Source: Antedon bifida (Eukaryota > Echinodermata > Crinoidea > Comatulida > Antedonidae). Taken from it: DNA of 64,000 nucleotides. The stretch is from positions 14,942,001 through 15,006,000 of the forward strand of contig OY727097.1 in the NCBI GenBank assembly GCA_963402885.1. The letters are read 5' to 3'. The position numbers and the translations under genes are program-made. Positions 1-11,235 of this stretch are shown in pieces; positions within the stretch are counted from its first letter, which is position 1, and every line of letters begins with the position of its first letter. Below the pieces are notes generated by a model that was not told the origin of the DNA, searched no databases, and was given only the letters and a program-made list of their open reading frames with translations.

Positions 1-882
1 TGTCTGTTGTACCCACTAGGGTTGTGTTATACTTATAATGATTATATATTGCCAACTTACCAACTATTGCTACTGGAGTTGAACACTGAACAAACTTTCC
101 CGATAAACTCTCAATTCAACCAATTCGTAGCTGTTTACAGTACCTGCACTCCTTTGCCTGTTTTCCTATTAGTATTTATAATAACAATATGTATACTTGA
201 ATTTACCACAATAATGGCACAAAAACCTTTCCACGGTCTAATGAACCTTTTTATATAGATGCACAAGTCATTGTGTAGAATTTCAAATTCATATTTACAG
301 TCATTCAATTCTATATAACCCCAGAAGTAGTCATGTATCAGATTATACCTGTACCCAATATAGTATACTCTTAGTGTGATCACTTCGAGAATCCTAACGC
401 ACTCAATATGTAAATGAATTTTATATGGTTATATATATATATGTTTAAAGCCTGTATGTAGTTTAATAATATTTATGCTAAAAGGCCTCAATGTATAATA
501 TGAAATTAAAACTCAGAGGATATAGGAAAATAGGTAAAATATCACGATCGTGTAAATCTTTGTTGAATTCAAGTATTAAGACATTAGGATATATTATGGT
601 TAAGTTTAGATTGGAAAGAAACTGTTGGAAAGAGAAGAGATCGCATTTATAATATATGTCATTAATTGACGCTATTTCAAGAAACTAGAATAATAATACT
701 AAAGAACAACATTTTAACGTTATAAATAATCATGTATAAAACCTGTAAGTATGAGGGCGCCATCACATTTGCAGCCAAGATTCTTACGTCTTTTAGGCAA
801 AGTTGAAAAATAAATAACGTCAACGATGTTTGTTAAGATCGCATCGTGCTGCACGAAAATTGCTGTAGCCCCGAATAGAAAG
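1..882. other. No recognisable gene or repeat
   Basis: AT-rich sequence with only short chance reading frames on both strands. I see no splice-bordered exon, no coding bias and no repeat shared with the rest of the window. Confidence 0.5.
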
Positions 883-885
883 TTA

Positions 886-1253
886 AGCACGGTTCCCACT
901 AGAACGCGACGCAACGTAACACTGCGACGAATCGACGAAAAGTGCCGTATTGCGTAATCACAAGTGGGAACCGACGACGCAACAGTGCTGCAAACATCAA
1001 CACAGGAAATCAAATCAGTTTGATTTCACGCAACAACGCAAGGCAAAAGAACACTGGAAAACATAGTACAGCGCGTACTCAAAAGTACGCGGGGTGAACC
1101 AGGTCAAAGTCTAGCTAAAGGCAAGCTAACGTTGACGCGCAACAAACAGGTCAGTGATTTCAAGAAGAAGGCGGGGCAAACACAATTATTGGAAGGGCAT
1201 TTGCTTACGTTGCGTAGGTTTCGTTACGTTCCGTCGCTAGTGGAAAACAAGCT
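886..1253. mobile_element. Palindromic MITE, Harbinger-like, copy 1
   Basis: The left end reads AGCACGGTTCCCACTAG and the right end, reversed, reads AGCTTGTTTTCCACTAG. Both continue inward into related CGACGCAACGTAAC-type sequence. The element is flanked by TTA at 883-885 and 1254-1256. The same end type and TTA flanks occur at 38722-39096. A 3-bp TTA/TAA target duplication is characteristic of the PIF/Harbinger superfamily. No transposase is present, so it would be non-autonomous. A shorter inner inverted pair (890-900 with 964-974) suggests nested palindromes. Confidence 0.6.
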
Positions 1254-1335
1254 TTAAAATTCACGACGCACGCTTACGTTAATGTTGTTACGAAAGTAGA
1301 CATTTCCTTAATACCTTATCCTATGTCAAGTAGTA

Positions 1336-2884
1336 ACAAAGTGCGAGGCAGCGAGGCACGCGAGGCAGGGAAGGCAAGCGAGGCAAGTCAGAAATTTATG
1401 CGAGGCATCGTTTTACCATCATCAAAAAATGCGAGGCATCGTTTTATCATTTCCCAAAATTTCGAGGAAGAAATCACCGAAATTGAAGTAGCCTAGACCC
1501 GCTAGTTCCATTTTGCACCTGCCTTGTATTTTAACTCGAAATTTGTTAACCAACTTTATCCTGAATACCACACTTTAGAATTAGTAGGCCTACTTTAATG
1601 AAGAAAAATCACATAAAAGTAACGATAAATCCGTGATTTTACAGACGTTTTCTCGCATACTGTTAGGAAATTTCGCACACTCAATGTTCAATATTTTGGT
1701 TTCTATGGAACGCCAAAAGAGCAAAATTAATTAACAGTGTGCGAGAAACACGCCTGTAAAATCATTAATTTAAGGATTTATTTGTTACTTTTTATGTGAT
1801 TCTTTCATTAAAGTACTCATGAGGCATATTTCAAAGGTGTGGTATTCACACGATAAAGTTAGTTATCAAATTTGGAGTCAAAATACAAGCGAAGGAAACT
1901 AGCGCCAGGTTTATTAGTACGTGGACAAAAATGAATAAAAATAATGTAGGCCTATGTAAAAAATAGTGTATCATTATTATTATTACACCAATTATTATTA
2001 TAGCAAAATTGATTAAATTATTTTCTACATAGGCCTCTAGGTTAGGGCTAAGCATATTAGCTAAAGTTTAATTTTAGGCCTAGTATTACGATTGTCGGAC
2101 GTAAGTCTTTTTCACACACGCTCCAGAATTCTCTCGCAATTTTTTTCTTTGCGGCATGTTATTTGATCGGCATATCAATTACCTTTTATTTGCCGCCATT
2201 TATTGAACTTGTCCTGTCCATCGCTGTTCACTTAATTTGCGAGAGAGGTACACGTGTTGATTTCCTAGAGAATGGAATGTCAAAAATGTCTTTGGCACGC
2301 CGCTGAGAGAGAGAGAGTATGTGCGTTGCTGCTGAAACCACGTGCTATAGGAGGGGAATCGGCATAAGGCCGAACCCTCTCAGGGCAGAATCGTTCCGCT
2401 ACCTGCTAAATAGTAAAGATGGATTTTCCATCTCTCAGGTCTACCGGATCGAGGCGCGGGGGTGTGACAAAATATTATTTTCACTCTGTTCGAGAGACAT
2501 GTTAAATTTAACACGCTCGAAATGCCAACAAGCATGGCAGTCATTTGATGAGTGTCGCTCTATAACAATTATTGAAAGTTGAAGACTGTCGTTCAGATTT
2601 TAAAAATATGGCGCAGTTTGGGTACGATGTGACTTGAATGAAAAAAACAATCGTTACATAAAAATAAACATCATGATGAGTTTACACACGAATCTATCTT
2701 GATACACTAGGCCTACTAGTTTTAAAATATAAAATAATTGATTATTAGGCCTATAATATAGCATAATAGCACGTTAAGATATGCCTCGCACCTTTTTGAA
2801 ATTGTAAACTATATGCATCGCATGCCTCGCACTTTTGGAAATGATAGAATGATGCCTCGCTTGCCTCGCTGCCTCGCACTTTGT
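1336..2884. mobile_element. Fold-back element with GCGAGGCA-repeat inverted ends
   Basis: The left end starts ACAAAGTGCGAGGCAGCGAG and runs on as tandem GCGAGGCA octamers to about 1440. The right end (about 2780-2884) is the reverse complement, made of TGCCTCGC octamers and ending CGCACTTTGT. Both arms also share the degenerate phrase around 'GCGAGGCATCGTTTTA'. The 1.5 kb interior holds a large palindrome (1490-1910) and no credible protein. Inverted ends built of short tandem repeats resemble Drosophila FB and sea urchin TU fold-back elements; this parallel is structural only. I could not find a clean target duplication. Confidence 0.6.
1490..1910. repeat. Large imperfect palindrome inside the fold-back element
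   Basis: The left arm includes ACTTTATCCTGAATACCACA and CTACTTTAATGAAGAAAAAT. The right arm carries their reverse complements (around 1802-1816 and 1838-1860) in mirrored order. Arms are about 190 bases each around a centre near 1705. Pairing continues outward to the CGCTAGTTCC/GGAAACTAGCG pair at the two edges. It may be a nested MITE or part of the host element. Confidence 0.6.
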
Positions 2885-3244
2885 CAACACTCTCCTATGT
2901 CGACCAGATTTATAATGTATTTGGAGATTTTTCTCTGATAGGTTTTCCCTTTTCAAACGGATTATATTATAATTTTAGCACACAAAGTATATGCATAAAC
3001 AAGTACCTAGTTTTCCTTATTTTCTATATTGAACTATTTTTTTATAGCGACCCTTTAAGTACGGATATTCATTTTAGTGAATTTTCCTGCCTTGATACAA
3101 CAATAACTTAAATTAACTTATTTGAAAAAATGACTATGCCTAGATTATGCATTCAATATTTGACAACATACAATCTGTGGTAGCCCACTGAGCTTATCAG
3201 CATGGTTCACTTTATGAAGATTAACACTCATAATGTTAGTTTGC
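2885..3244. other. No recognisable feature
   Basis: AT-rich sequence between the fold-back element and the LINE remnant. I see no gene or shared repeat. Confidence 0.4.
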
Positions 3245-3480
3245 CAACGTTCTTTCTGTGCAACGCTAGATCATTATTAATACATTCGATGAATTTTTAT
3301 TCTACTGACACAGAAGTATGTTATATCAGTTACAACAACGTGGTACAGACCAGATTTACTGTCTGAAATTGTATCAATTCCAAACTATTCTTTAATTTCC
3401 AAACCAAGACCTGGTCGTATAGGAGGCATCGTCGCTATTTATGCCAATGGATTACTACTCGAATATGAAACGTGCTGAAA
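3245..3480 (+). pseudogene. LINE endonuclease remnant (CR1/L2-like)
   Basis: Conceptual translation gives LCNARSLLIHS, matching the start of the endonuclease domain of CR1-type LINEs (consensus N-A-R-S-L). After a one-base frameshift it gives TTTWYRPDLLSEIVSIPNYS, then GGIVAIYANG, matching the E-T-W and G-G-G-V-A-x-Y blocks. The catalytic glutamate of the ETW block reads Thr here, and the frame ends at a stop after ETC. No reverse transcriptase follows, because the TIR element begins at 3595. This is a dead fragment of an endonuclease that would nick target DNA during retrotransposition. Confidence 0.65.
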
Positions 3481-3594
3481 ATATTGAAGTTCCACACCAG
3501 CTAAAAGTCATTTGGTATTATAGTTTTCTATACTGCAGAGTTCCAACTAATTGACGGTAAGCATAATCATACTTTATTTATACCATATTTAATT

Positions 3595-5301
3595 GTGACC
3601 CGATCTCGCAAAACCCTCTCTTTGTCGGCAATTCAAAATTCACGTAATCAGTCAAAATACGTCCAAATCGACTACCCTGGCAGATTACATGTTTTTGCAT
3701 TTTCGAAATATTTCACTATTTAAGAATACGTCTACCTGATTTAAACTCCCGAAATTTAATTAAAATTATGAAAAAAGAGAGTTTTAAAAACATGTATTTT
3801 CCTCAAGCCTAACAATTTATTCACGATCTACGCTAAAATTTTGCGTAAATTCAGTTGAATGTTTCCGAGTTTGACGACATTTTTATCGACAGTTCGCTGC
3901 ACAATGTTGAAAGGTCACACATCAAAATAAAGCTCATCCATTTGACATTCCAAATATGGAAGTTTTAGGGCGGAGTTTAAAGAAGGAACCAATGAAAAGG
4001 TTGATTTACTATGACATAATTTCAGAAAATTCGGTTCTTCGAAGTTTCTGGAACAGCGAACTGCGTGTGTTGCTATGGCGCATCATCGTAATAACAAACG
4101 TTATTGGTCAACGCGCTAGATGTTATACGCTCTACGCGCGGAAATAAAAAGTTGTTTACATTTTTGTGAGGTTATTTTCATTTTACACACAGCATGTCGT
4201 ATTATTGGAATAAAAACGATTTTAATATTCAAAGTGTTCGGCGTGTTCTGCAATAGCTGTAGCCTGTATTTGTTTATTCCATAGTAAAATAGACAAGTCA
4301 AAAACAATTCACGTCATAAATTCAATTGTATTTTCTATATTTTTTTGGGCTAGGCCTAGGCCTAGGCCTTAATTTTATTATGGTTGTAGGCCTACTACTA
4401 CTGGGCCTAGCTTTATTGTCAATAAATAGTTTTCTTTATACATTTTATATATCCATGGAGCTATAAAATTAGATTATTAGATTAATTTTATAGCTCCATG
4501 ATATATCCAATCGGCTTTTAATTATTTATTTAATTTATTGTCCAGTCCTTTCATCTTAAATGTTTTTTAAACTCATTGGATTCGAGTCCAAACATTACAG
4601 CGAATCTTCCACGTTATAAAAAAAACAAATGTATTAAATCGTCAATACAATGTTAGTAGCTAGCAAGCTGTGACTCTGCAAGGCGCCAAACTTGTCTAGG
4701 CTAGTTTACTACTAACGCCAGCCCCAATGTCGATGCACCGCTGCCATACACGGCCTGATGAACACCCATGGCATCAGTGACAGTAGGTGGGCTATGACGG
4801 CGAAAATCTGAATAGGCCTAGCTAGGCCTAGGCCTGCTTGGTTTTTCGCTTTTGATATCGTAAACACCTCCGAAACCAGTTAAAATAAGCTTGACGTTAT
4901 AATGCTGCTTTTCAATAGTGCAAAATAGTTAATTCGAGTGACTAAATAGGTTAAAACGGCGTCTGAAATCAGTCAAATTGACTATGATGTGCACGCTGCT
5001 ATTATATCGCACACACTTCCTGGTATGACGTCATTGTGCCTTAGACCAAAATACCGCGTTGCTACGGAGTGAGTTTTCAGCGCGTATCAAAAAGAATTTC
5101 ATTGCAAACTTCAAACGCGATTTTCTCGTAAACTAATTGAATGATTTGTAAGTTTTTAAAATGTAATAACTTTTTAAATATTTACTCAATTTTTATGAAA
5201 TAAACACCACTACAAAGCTTATGATTCAAATAATCCAAATATATAAAAAAATACAAAATGAATATTTCCGACAAAAGTAGGGTTTTGCCAGATCGGGTCA
5301 C
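3595..5301 (+). mobile_element. 1.7 kb TIR element 'GTGACCCGATCT', copy 1
   Basis: Ends are inverted: GTGACCCGATCTCGCAAAAC at the left and, reversed, GTGACCCGATCTGGCAAAAC at the right. Similarity extends about 33 bases, to TTTGTCGG. The interior matches 9058-10693 in reverse orientation almost throughout. Differences include an AGGCCT microsatellite (three units versus one) near 4350 and a 47-bp hairpin present only here (4454-4500). A 63-codon frame (3956-4147) is open in both copies but resembles no transposase. I read it as non-autonomous, of unassigned superfamily. Flanks here (AATT/ATAT) do not give a clean target duplication. Confidence 0.75.
4454..4500. mobile_element. 47-bp hairpin insertion with 7-8 bp target duplication
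   Basis: Two perfect 18-base arms (CATGGAGCTATAAAATTA and its reverse complement) surround an 11-base loop. The insertion lies between two copies of ATATATCC (4447-4454 and 4501-4508). The sister TIR element has a single ATATATCC at the same place (reverse strand, about 9849-9856), which proves insertion. An 8-bp target duplication would fit hAT elements. The terminal C is shared between duplication and arm, so 7 versus 8 bp cannot be settled. Confidence 0.75.
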
Positions 5302-6224
5302 ATATATTGTTTAATAAAGCATATTACTCCCCTTTTTTCTCCTTTTCAATGCCACCTAGATTTTTTTAGATCTAGTTTAAGTAGGGCAGGAGGCGCCCAA
5401 GTCCGGGATGACCGAGACACAACTAGTGCTGTCCGAGGTTCAATTAGACTGATCTCTGGTTAGTGACGAGAGCGTATCCCCTTACTTCGGTTTGGGTTTT
5501 ATTTTTGGCATGGTTGGAATCCCTTTAATCGTATTAGTTTGTGTACATCGCTTAGAGGTTTCACAATATTAGGAGCTACATACATCCAGGATATTATTAT
5601 TATGATTATGTTCAGTTCTACATTTGGCCCATCTATCAGATCAATGCATTTGGCTACATAAGGCCCTGTATTAGAAATATATCGGGTAAAACTGTGGATT
5701 CCAGCCTATCTGTGCAACCCTGATCCTTAAGGAACCCATATGGATTTGCCAAAATGAACCAGGAGTAACCTCTGGATTCTCTATGGCCATACATGCCCTT
5801 TATTGGAGATACATGGATATCTGGAAGAAACTGTTTGTCTTATAATATGGATTCGACCATATGGGAAAAAGCTATTACATACGATTCTTAAGGAACTCAT
5901 ATCGATTTGCCCAAATGAACTTTTTGGGTACTCTATGGCCTATAAATTGGCCTTGAATCGGAAACATGTAGATCGAACTGTGGGTCCCTTGCATCGGTCT
6001 ATATGGGAAAAAGTACTCAATAAATCTCTAAGGTGGTCTGCAGCTCAAATTTTAACTTTTGTTGAGACATATTAACACTGTATTATGTTGTCCAATAACT
6101 TCTGACCATTCTGTAAATATTTCTTTAAATTAAGATATAATATTATATGTTACCAAACAACCACCACACAACCCCTCTTTGAATTAAAATCCATCCCGAG
6201 AGGCTCCTATGTACTTCTTGTATA
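5302..6224. repeat. Intergenic stretch with a diverged two-copy repeat
   Basis: Two related blocks occur at about 5722-5800 and 5884-5945. They share CTTAAGGAAC(C/T)CATAT(G/C)GATTTGCC(A/C)AAATGAAC and then CTCTATGGCC, about 160 bases apart. The rest shows nothing I recognise. Confidence 0.4.
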
Positions 6225-6790
6225 GTTATTATAAACAATTTGCGCTTAGTTCCAACTCTCTATGCCATGTCATTATTTAGATGAGAAAACAAGTCAAAGA
6301 TTAAAATTTCATAAAAAACGGGTGATAGAAGTAATACTAGAATATATAAACTATAAATTTATGTCAAAGGTCAATAACCACACTTCCGGTCATTTTCAGG
6401 CAAGATCTTCTGTTAAACTGAATATAAATATATATCTTGGGAACAATTTGCTCTTAGTTTTAATTCTCTCTGACCTGCCGTTACTTAGATATGGCGAAAA
6501 GAGGTCAAAGGTCAATAACCACACTTCCGGTCATTTTCAAGCAAGATCTTCTGTTAAACTGAATATAAATATACATATTGGGAACAATTTGCTCCTAGTT
6601 TTAATTCTCTCCGACCTGCCGTTACTTAGATATGGCGAAAAGAGGTCAAAGGTCAAAATTGCTGGAAATGGTGTTTCCGGTCAATTTTACAACAAATTTT
6701 CTATTAGAACTAATATTAACATATACATTGTGAACAATTTGACACCAAAATTAACTCAATACAATATAGCATGTTGTATGAAAATAGTGG
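6225..6790. repeat. 141-bp tandem repeat (about four units)
   Basis: Units begin with TCAAAGGTCAATAACCACAC at 6364 and 6505 and a diverged TCAAAGGTCAAAATT at 6646, exactly 141 bases apart. A partial, more diverged unit precedes 6364. Because 141 is a multiple of three, a frame stays open through 6262-6807 and translates as a 47-residue repeat. The two best units differ at about five sites, roughly three of them silent, which is too few to argue for coding. I treat it as a noncoding minisatellite. Confidence 0.6.
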
Positions 6791-7375
6791 CCATTTTGTT
6801 TACATGATAAACAGTACAGAGTACATGAAAAACATGATATTTCTCAGTTTTAGTCTCAATAACTTCAATCTACACCCATGTCCACAATCAACTATCAAAT
6901 GATTCAAATTTTTTTACACATGATCATTATATTGGAGAGATATTTTTAGAGAAGTTTCGTTACCATTGAGTGCTACCTTAATTTTTTTTTTCTTGTGTAA
7001 AAAATATAATTTTTTTGTTTTTTTGGAAAAAATACTTATAAATTAGTATTAATTGACCAAAATTCATACTATAACCCAATATATACCTGCATAACTATAT
7101 ATCAAAATAAAGATAATTTAGTAAGCTATCATTTGATACTAAATAAAATGAGGTACATTCAAAATTCACAACGTTATTAAAACAATAACAGGCGTATCTC
7201 TAATTTGACACCAAATGACCTTTGACCTCAAAATGACCCCCCTTTCCCCAGATCAAAATTCATGGAGGAATTTTTTGGGATGACTTGAGATGCATTAGAA
7301 CATGAATCCACTGAAAAACCTTTGTTAATAATTATTTCACAGATTGGCATTTTTTTGATCTAAAATTCCCTAACT
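6791..7375. other. No recognisable feature
   Basis: AT-rich sequence with homopolymer runs. No exon or shared repeat was seen. Confidence 0.4.
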
Positions 7376-7957
7376 CTTTCAAAAGCTTGTTTGTTCTTCA
7401 TCTAATTAGTGGACCTCCTGTAAGCAGCCATCTCACGTGAGCGGCCGCGGCAAATTTGTTTACAACACATTAGATTGTTTGTATGGTAAATTACCTCCCG
7501 TAAGCGCCGACCCAAAAAATTCATATTGACTTTTGACAACAACAAGGCCATATACATGGCTGCAGTCGCGTGCGCAAATTTTAGTTAGTGTTTACCGACC
7601 GACCGACATAGTGAGCTGTAGAGTCGACTAAAAATAAAATGTTGATACTTAAATTGTGCTTTATTTCGAATCGGTTTTAAAAATATTTCTGTGAAGAACA
7701 TTCCTGTGTTTTCTACATGGGATGAGAAAACTACCCAGATTTAGACCGACCGATTTGTCTGAAAATCATAAATAATACTAAACCACCTGATCATAAACAA
7801 TAAAATACAATTAACTGGAGAATAAAGAGGCCCGTTGCTTTAAGAAAGCCGAAACATATCGTGCATAGTCATAATACGTGATTTTGGCCCTCTCGGCAGA
7901 ACCTCCCGTTATCGGCCACTTTTCAATTCCATAAAATAAGGCAATTAGTAGGAGTTG
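7376..7957 (+). repeat. Dispersed repeat R1, copy 1
   Basis: The whole stretch aligns with 32536-33121. It carries three related words: ACCTCCTGTAAGCAGCC, ACCTCCCGTAAGCGCCG and ACCTCCCGTTATCGGCC. Both copies contain the CCGA-repeat element at the same internal position. No coding capacity was seen. After 7957 this copy has about 240 unmatched bases before similarity resumes near 8201 (matching 33121-33177). Confidence 0.65.
7544..7634 (+). mobile_element. CCGA-repeat element, copy 1
   Basis: Starts AAGGCCATATACATGGCTGC, continues AGTCGCGTGCG, TTAGTGTTTACCGACC, a short (CCGA)n run, GACATAGTGAGCTGTAGAGTCG and ends ACTAAAAA. The inverted GCACGCGACT that ends other copies is shortened here. Five copies occur in the window (here, 26035, 26280, 32699, and reversed at 39562) with different CCGA numbers. 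Confidence 0.6.
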
Positions 7958-8978
7958 TATAGTTATAGTCTATAAAATATACACGAGGCGTAGTTGCTAA
8001 TAGTAATATGATCTTTATAGTTCGATGTTCAATGCAAAAGTGAAACTTAACTAAAAGTATTCTAATCTACTGGTATAAAATTATTAGTAATATTTATTGC
8101 GGTTATACACAGGATACTGTGGTTATCACACAGGGTGGTAATTGCATACCTGTGCTAGGAGTACAGATGATACTTAGAAATATCACATCTGTTTACAATA
8201 CCTTAGTGGTTAAAGCAGCCCAGGTCTATAGTCTACTTTAGTTGAGTATGCTGCCCTGATTTACGAAAGGGCATTATCTCAATTTTTTTCAAAATTGAGA
8301 TTTTTGTCTTACATGACTTTTAAGGGTATAATCTATCATTTAAACTTAACAGCTACTAAACAATTTTTCTATAAATATTAAAAATATTAAAAAAAATAAA
8401 ATCAGTTTGGGCATTATCTTTAGGGCCTATTCATACCTACAAAAAATTCAGTAAAAAGCATTATCTCAAAAAAACAATACACAACAGGAAATGATCGATT
8501 GACTGCACACTGCAGCAGTAACAATTATCCAATCAGAGGTCGACTTGATGCATGCTAATTAGCACACTCAAATTATGTTTGTAGATGTTAACTAAAATAA
8601 ATTGAATACTTTTAATCAAATTATTGTATTTGACAACACTAAAATAAATTTATGCGGATACCAAACTAAAATGGAAGAACATGGCTGCAAAGGATATTTT
8701 TCAAGAGCCTATTGAATGAGTAGGCCTAAGTTTAATACTTTTTATTACTTATGTCTTCGTTATTATCCTTGAAAATGTAAAAAAAGTCCAATGGTCATTT
8801 GTAGTGTAAGTAAGCGTAGTCATTACATTGAATTCCATTACATTGATTATTCCTTTACATTGACTATTCTATTACATATTAATATATTTGCATAATATTA
8901 ATAAATTTGTACTTTTTATAGCCAACAAAATGTCTCATACCGACTTCTACGCATACCAAAACTTCATGATGTTAAAGA
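7958..8978. other. Intergenic, short local repeats only
   Basis: Contains a 10-bp-arm hairpin near 8278-8302 (TCTCAATTTT and its complement). The phrase GCATTATCT appears three times (8272-8470). A degenerate 18-bp repeat of CATTACATTGA lies at 8820-8878. No gene was seen. Confidence 0.4.
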
Positions 8979-9057
8979 AGTACTCTTTAAAAAGGTTGAA
9001 ACAAAATTATACTGGAAATGTGAATATATGGATACCAGGTCTAGAGAGTTTTTAAAT

Positions 9058-10693
9058 GTGACCCGATCTGGCAAAACCCTACTTTTGTCGGAAATATTCA
9101 TTTTGTATTTTTTTATATATTTGGATTATTTGAATCATAAGCTTTGTAGTGGTGTTTATTTCATAAAAATTGAGTAAATATTTAAAAAGTTATTACATTT
9201 TAAAAACTTACAAATCATTCAATTAGTTTACGAGAAAATCGCGTTTGAAGTTTGCAATGAAATTCTTTTTGATACGCGCTGAAAACTCACTCCGTAGCAA
9301 CGCGGTATTTTGGTCTAAGGCACAATGACGTCATACCAGGAAGTGTGTGCGATATAATAGCAGCGTGCACATCATAGTCAATTTGACTGATTTCAGACGC
9401 CGTTTTAACTTATTTAGTCACTCGAATTAACTATTTTGCACTATTGAAAAACAGCATTATAACGTCAAGCTTATTTTAACTGGTTTCGGAGGTGTTTACG
9501 ATATCAACAGCGAAAAACCAAGCAGGCTTAGCTAGGCCTATTCAGATTTTCGCCGTCATCGCCTGTAGTGTAAGACCTACTGATGGGTGTTCATCAGGCC
9601 GTGTATGGCAGCGGTGCATTGACATTGGGGCTGGCGTTAGTAGTAAACTAGCCTAGACAAGTTTGACGCCTTGCAGAGTTACAGCTTGCTAGCTACTTAC
9701 ATTGTATTGACGATTTAATACATTTGTTTGTTTTATAACTTGGAAGATTCGCTGTAATGTTTGGACTTGAATCCAATGAGTTTAAAAAACATTTAAGATG
9801 AATTGAAAGGACTGGACAATAAATTAAATAAATAATTAAGAGCCGATTGGATATATAAAATGTATAAAGAAAATTATTTATTGACAATAAAGCTAGGCCC
9901 AGTAGTAGTAGGCCTACAACCATAATAAAATTAAGGCCTATAGCCCAAAAAAATATAGAAAATACAATTGAATTTATGACGTGAATTGTTTTTGACTTGT
10001 CTATTTTACTATGGAATAAACAAATACAGGCTACAGCTATTGCAGAACACTTTACTTTGAATATTAAAATCGTTTTTATTCCAATTTACGACATGCTGTG
10101 TGTAAAATGAAAATAACCTCGCAAAAATGTAAACAACTTTTTATTTCCGCGCGTAGAGCGTATAACATCTAGCGCGTTGACCAATAACGTTTGTTATTGC
10201 GATGATGCGCCATAGCAACACACGCAGTTCGCTGTTCCAGAAACTTCGAAGAACCGAATTTTCTGAAATTATGTCATAGTAAATCAAAGTTTTCATTGGT
10301 TCCTTCTTCAAACTCCACCCTAAAACTTCCATATTTGGAATGTCAAATGGATGAGCTTTATTTTGATGTGTGACCTTTCAACATTGTGCAGCGAACTGGC
10401 GATCAAAATGTCGTCAAACTCTGCAACTTTCAACTGAATTTACGCAAAATTTTAGCGTAGATCGTGAATAAATTGTTAGGCTTGAGGAAAATACATGTTT
10501 TTAAAACTCTCTTTTTTCATAATTTTAATTAAATTTCGTGAGTTTAAATTAGGTAGACGTATTCTTAAATAGTGAAATATTTCGAAAATGCAAAAACATG
10601 TAATCTGCCAGGGTAGTCGATTTGGACGTATTTTGACTGATTACGTGAATTTTGAATTGCCGACAAAGAGAGGGTTTTGCGAGATCGGGTCAC
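9058..10693 (-). mobile_element. 1.6 kb TIR element 'GTGACCCGATCT', copy 2
   Basis: Begins GTGACCCGATCTGGCAAAAC and ends with GAGATCGGGTCAC, inverted relative to 3595-5301. The target AAAT is duplicated (9054-9057 and 10694-10697). The uninterrupted site survives in the sister duplicate at 17376-17379, so ends, length (1636 bp) and 4-bp duplication are read directly. It inserted in this copy after the segmental duplication, or was cleanly lost from the other. No transposase was recognised. Confidence 0.85.
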
Positions 10694-11059
10694 AAATATA
10701 AACAGGAACTCCACAAATTAAAAAAGACAACATAATAAAAAATTTGATTCCACAAACAGAAAACTTTTGGAAAAATCCACCAACTTCAAACGTACGCAAT
10801 CTGTTAAAAACGCATAAATATATTAAATACAAAACTTGTAAATATGATGTATAAAGCAATAATCTGTATCAAGATAGAAAATGCGATAAATTACTGTAAA
10901 TGGTTGTTTTATGTTTTTGTCATCAAATTTCATGAAATCCTTCCAAAGCGAGCACCACAATCCTCCCCCCCCCCACCCCCCCAGCCCTAAACCGGCTGGT
11001 CTTCTCAGAAAATAGAGAACCCTGCGAACCCCTCTGGATATGGGCTTGCTCTTCACCGT

Positions 11060-11235
11060 GACGAGTTAGAGTTATCCTCGTTAACGCACACCTTGTAATT
11101 CTAACGTGAAATACACATACTCTATGACCCGAAAAAAAATATGTTTTTTTCAGTGTGCTGATCTGTATCTATTCTGTGTCATACAATATTAAGTGCGAAT
11201 AACCAATAAGTAAAGGTTAATATTCTATTCTGTCG
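11060..11235. repeat. Conserved module with CCAAT-like core
   Basis: About 175 bases containing CGTTAACGCACACC, ACATACTCTATGACCCGAAA, TGTCATACAATATTAAGTGC and GAATAACCAATAA. Related copies occur at 15541-15720, 17742-17917, 22228-22407, 33475-33640 and 41568-41755. It therefore occurs twice inside each duplicated unit, so it predates the recent duplication. Function unknown. Confidence 0.55.

Noticed and set aside
2319..2582. 87-codon frame inside the fold-back element
   Set aside because: It has no recognisable domain and overlaps palindromic element sequence; a chance frame is likely.
6262..6807. 181-codon open frame over the 141-bp repeat
   Set aside because: The frame is open because the unit is a multiple of three without stops. 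There are no splice borders or family resemblance, and flanking units decay.
3956..10332. 63-codon frame (MEVLG...) present in both GTGACCC elements (3956-4147 and 10141-10332)
   Set aside because: It is conserved only because the elements are similar. It is short and unlike any transposase.
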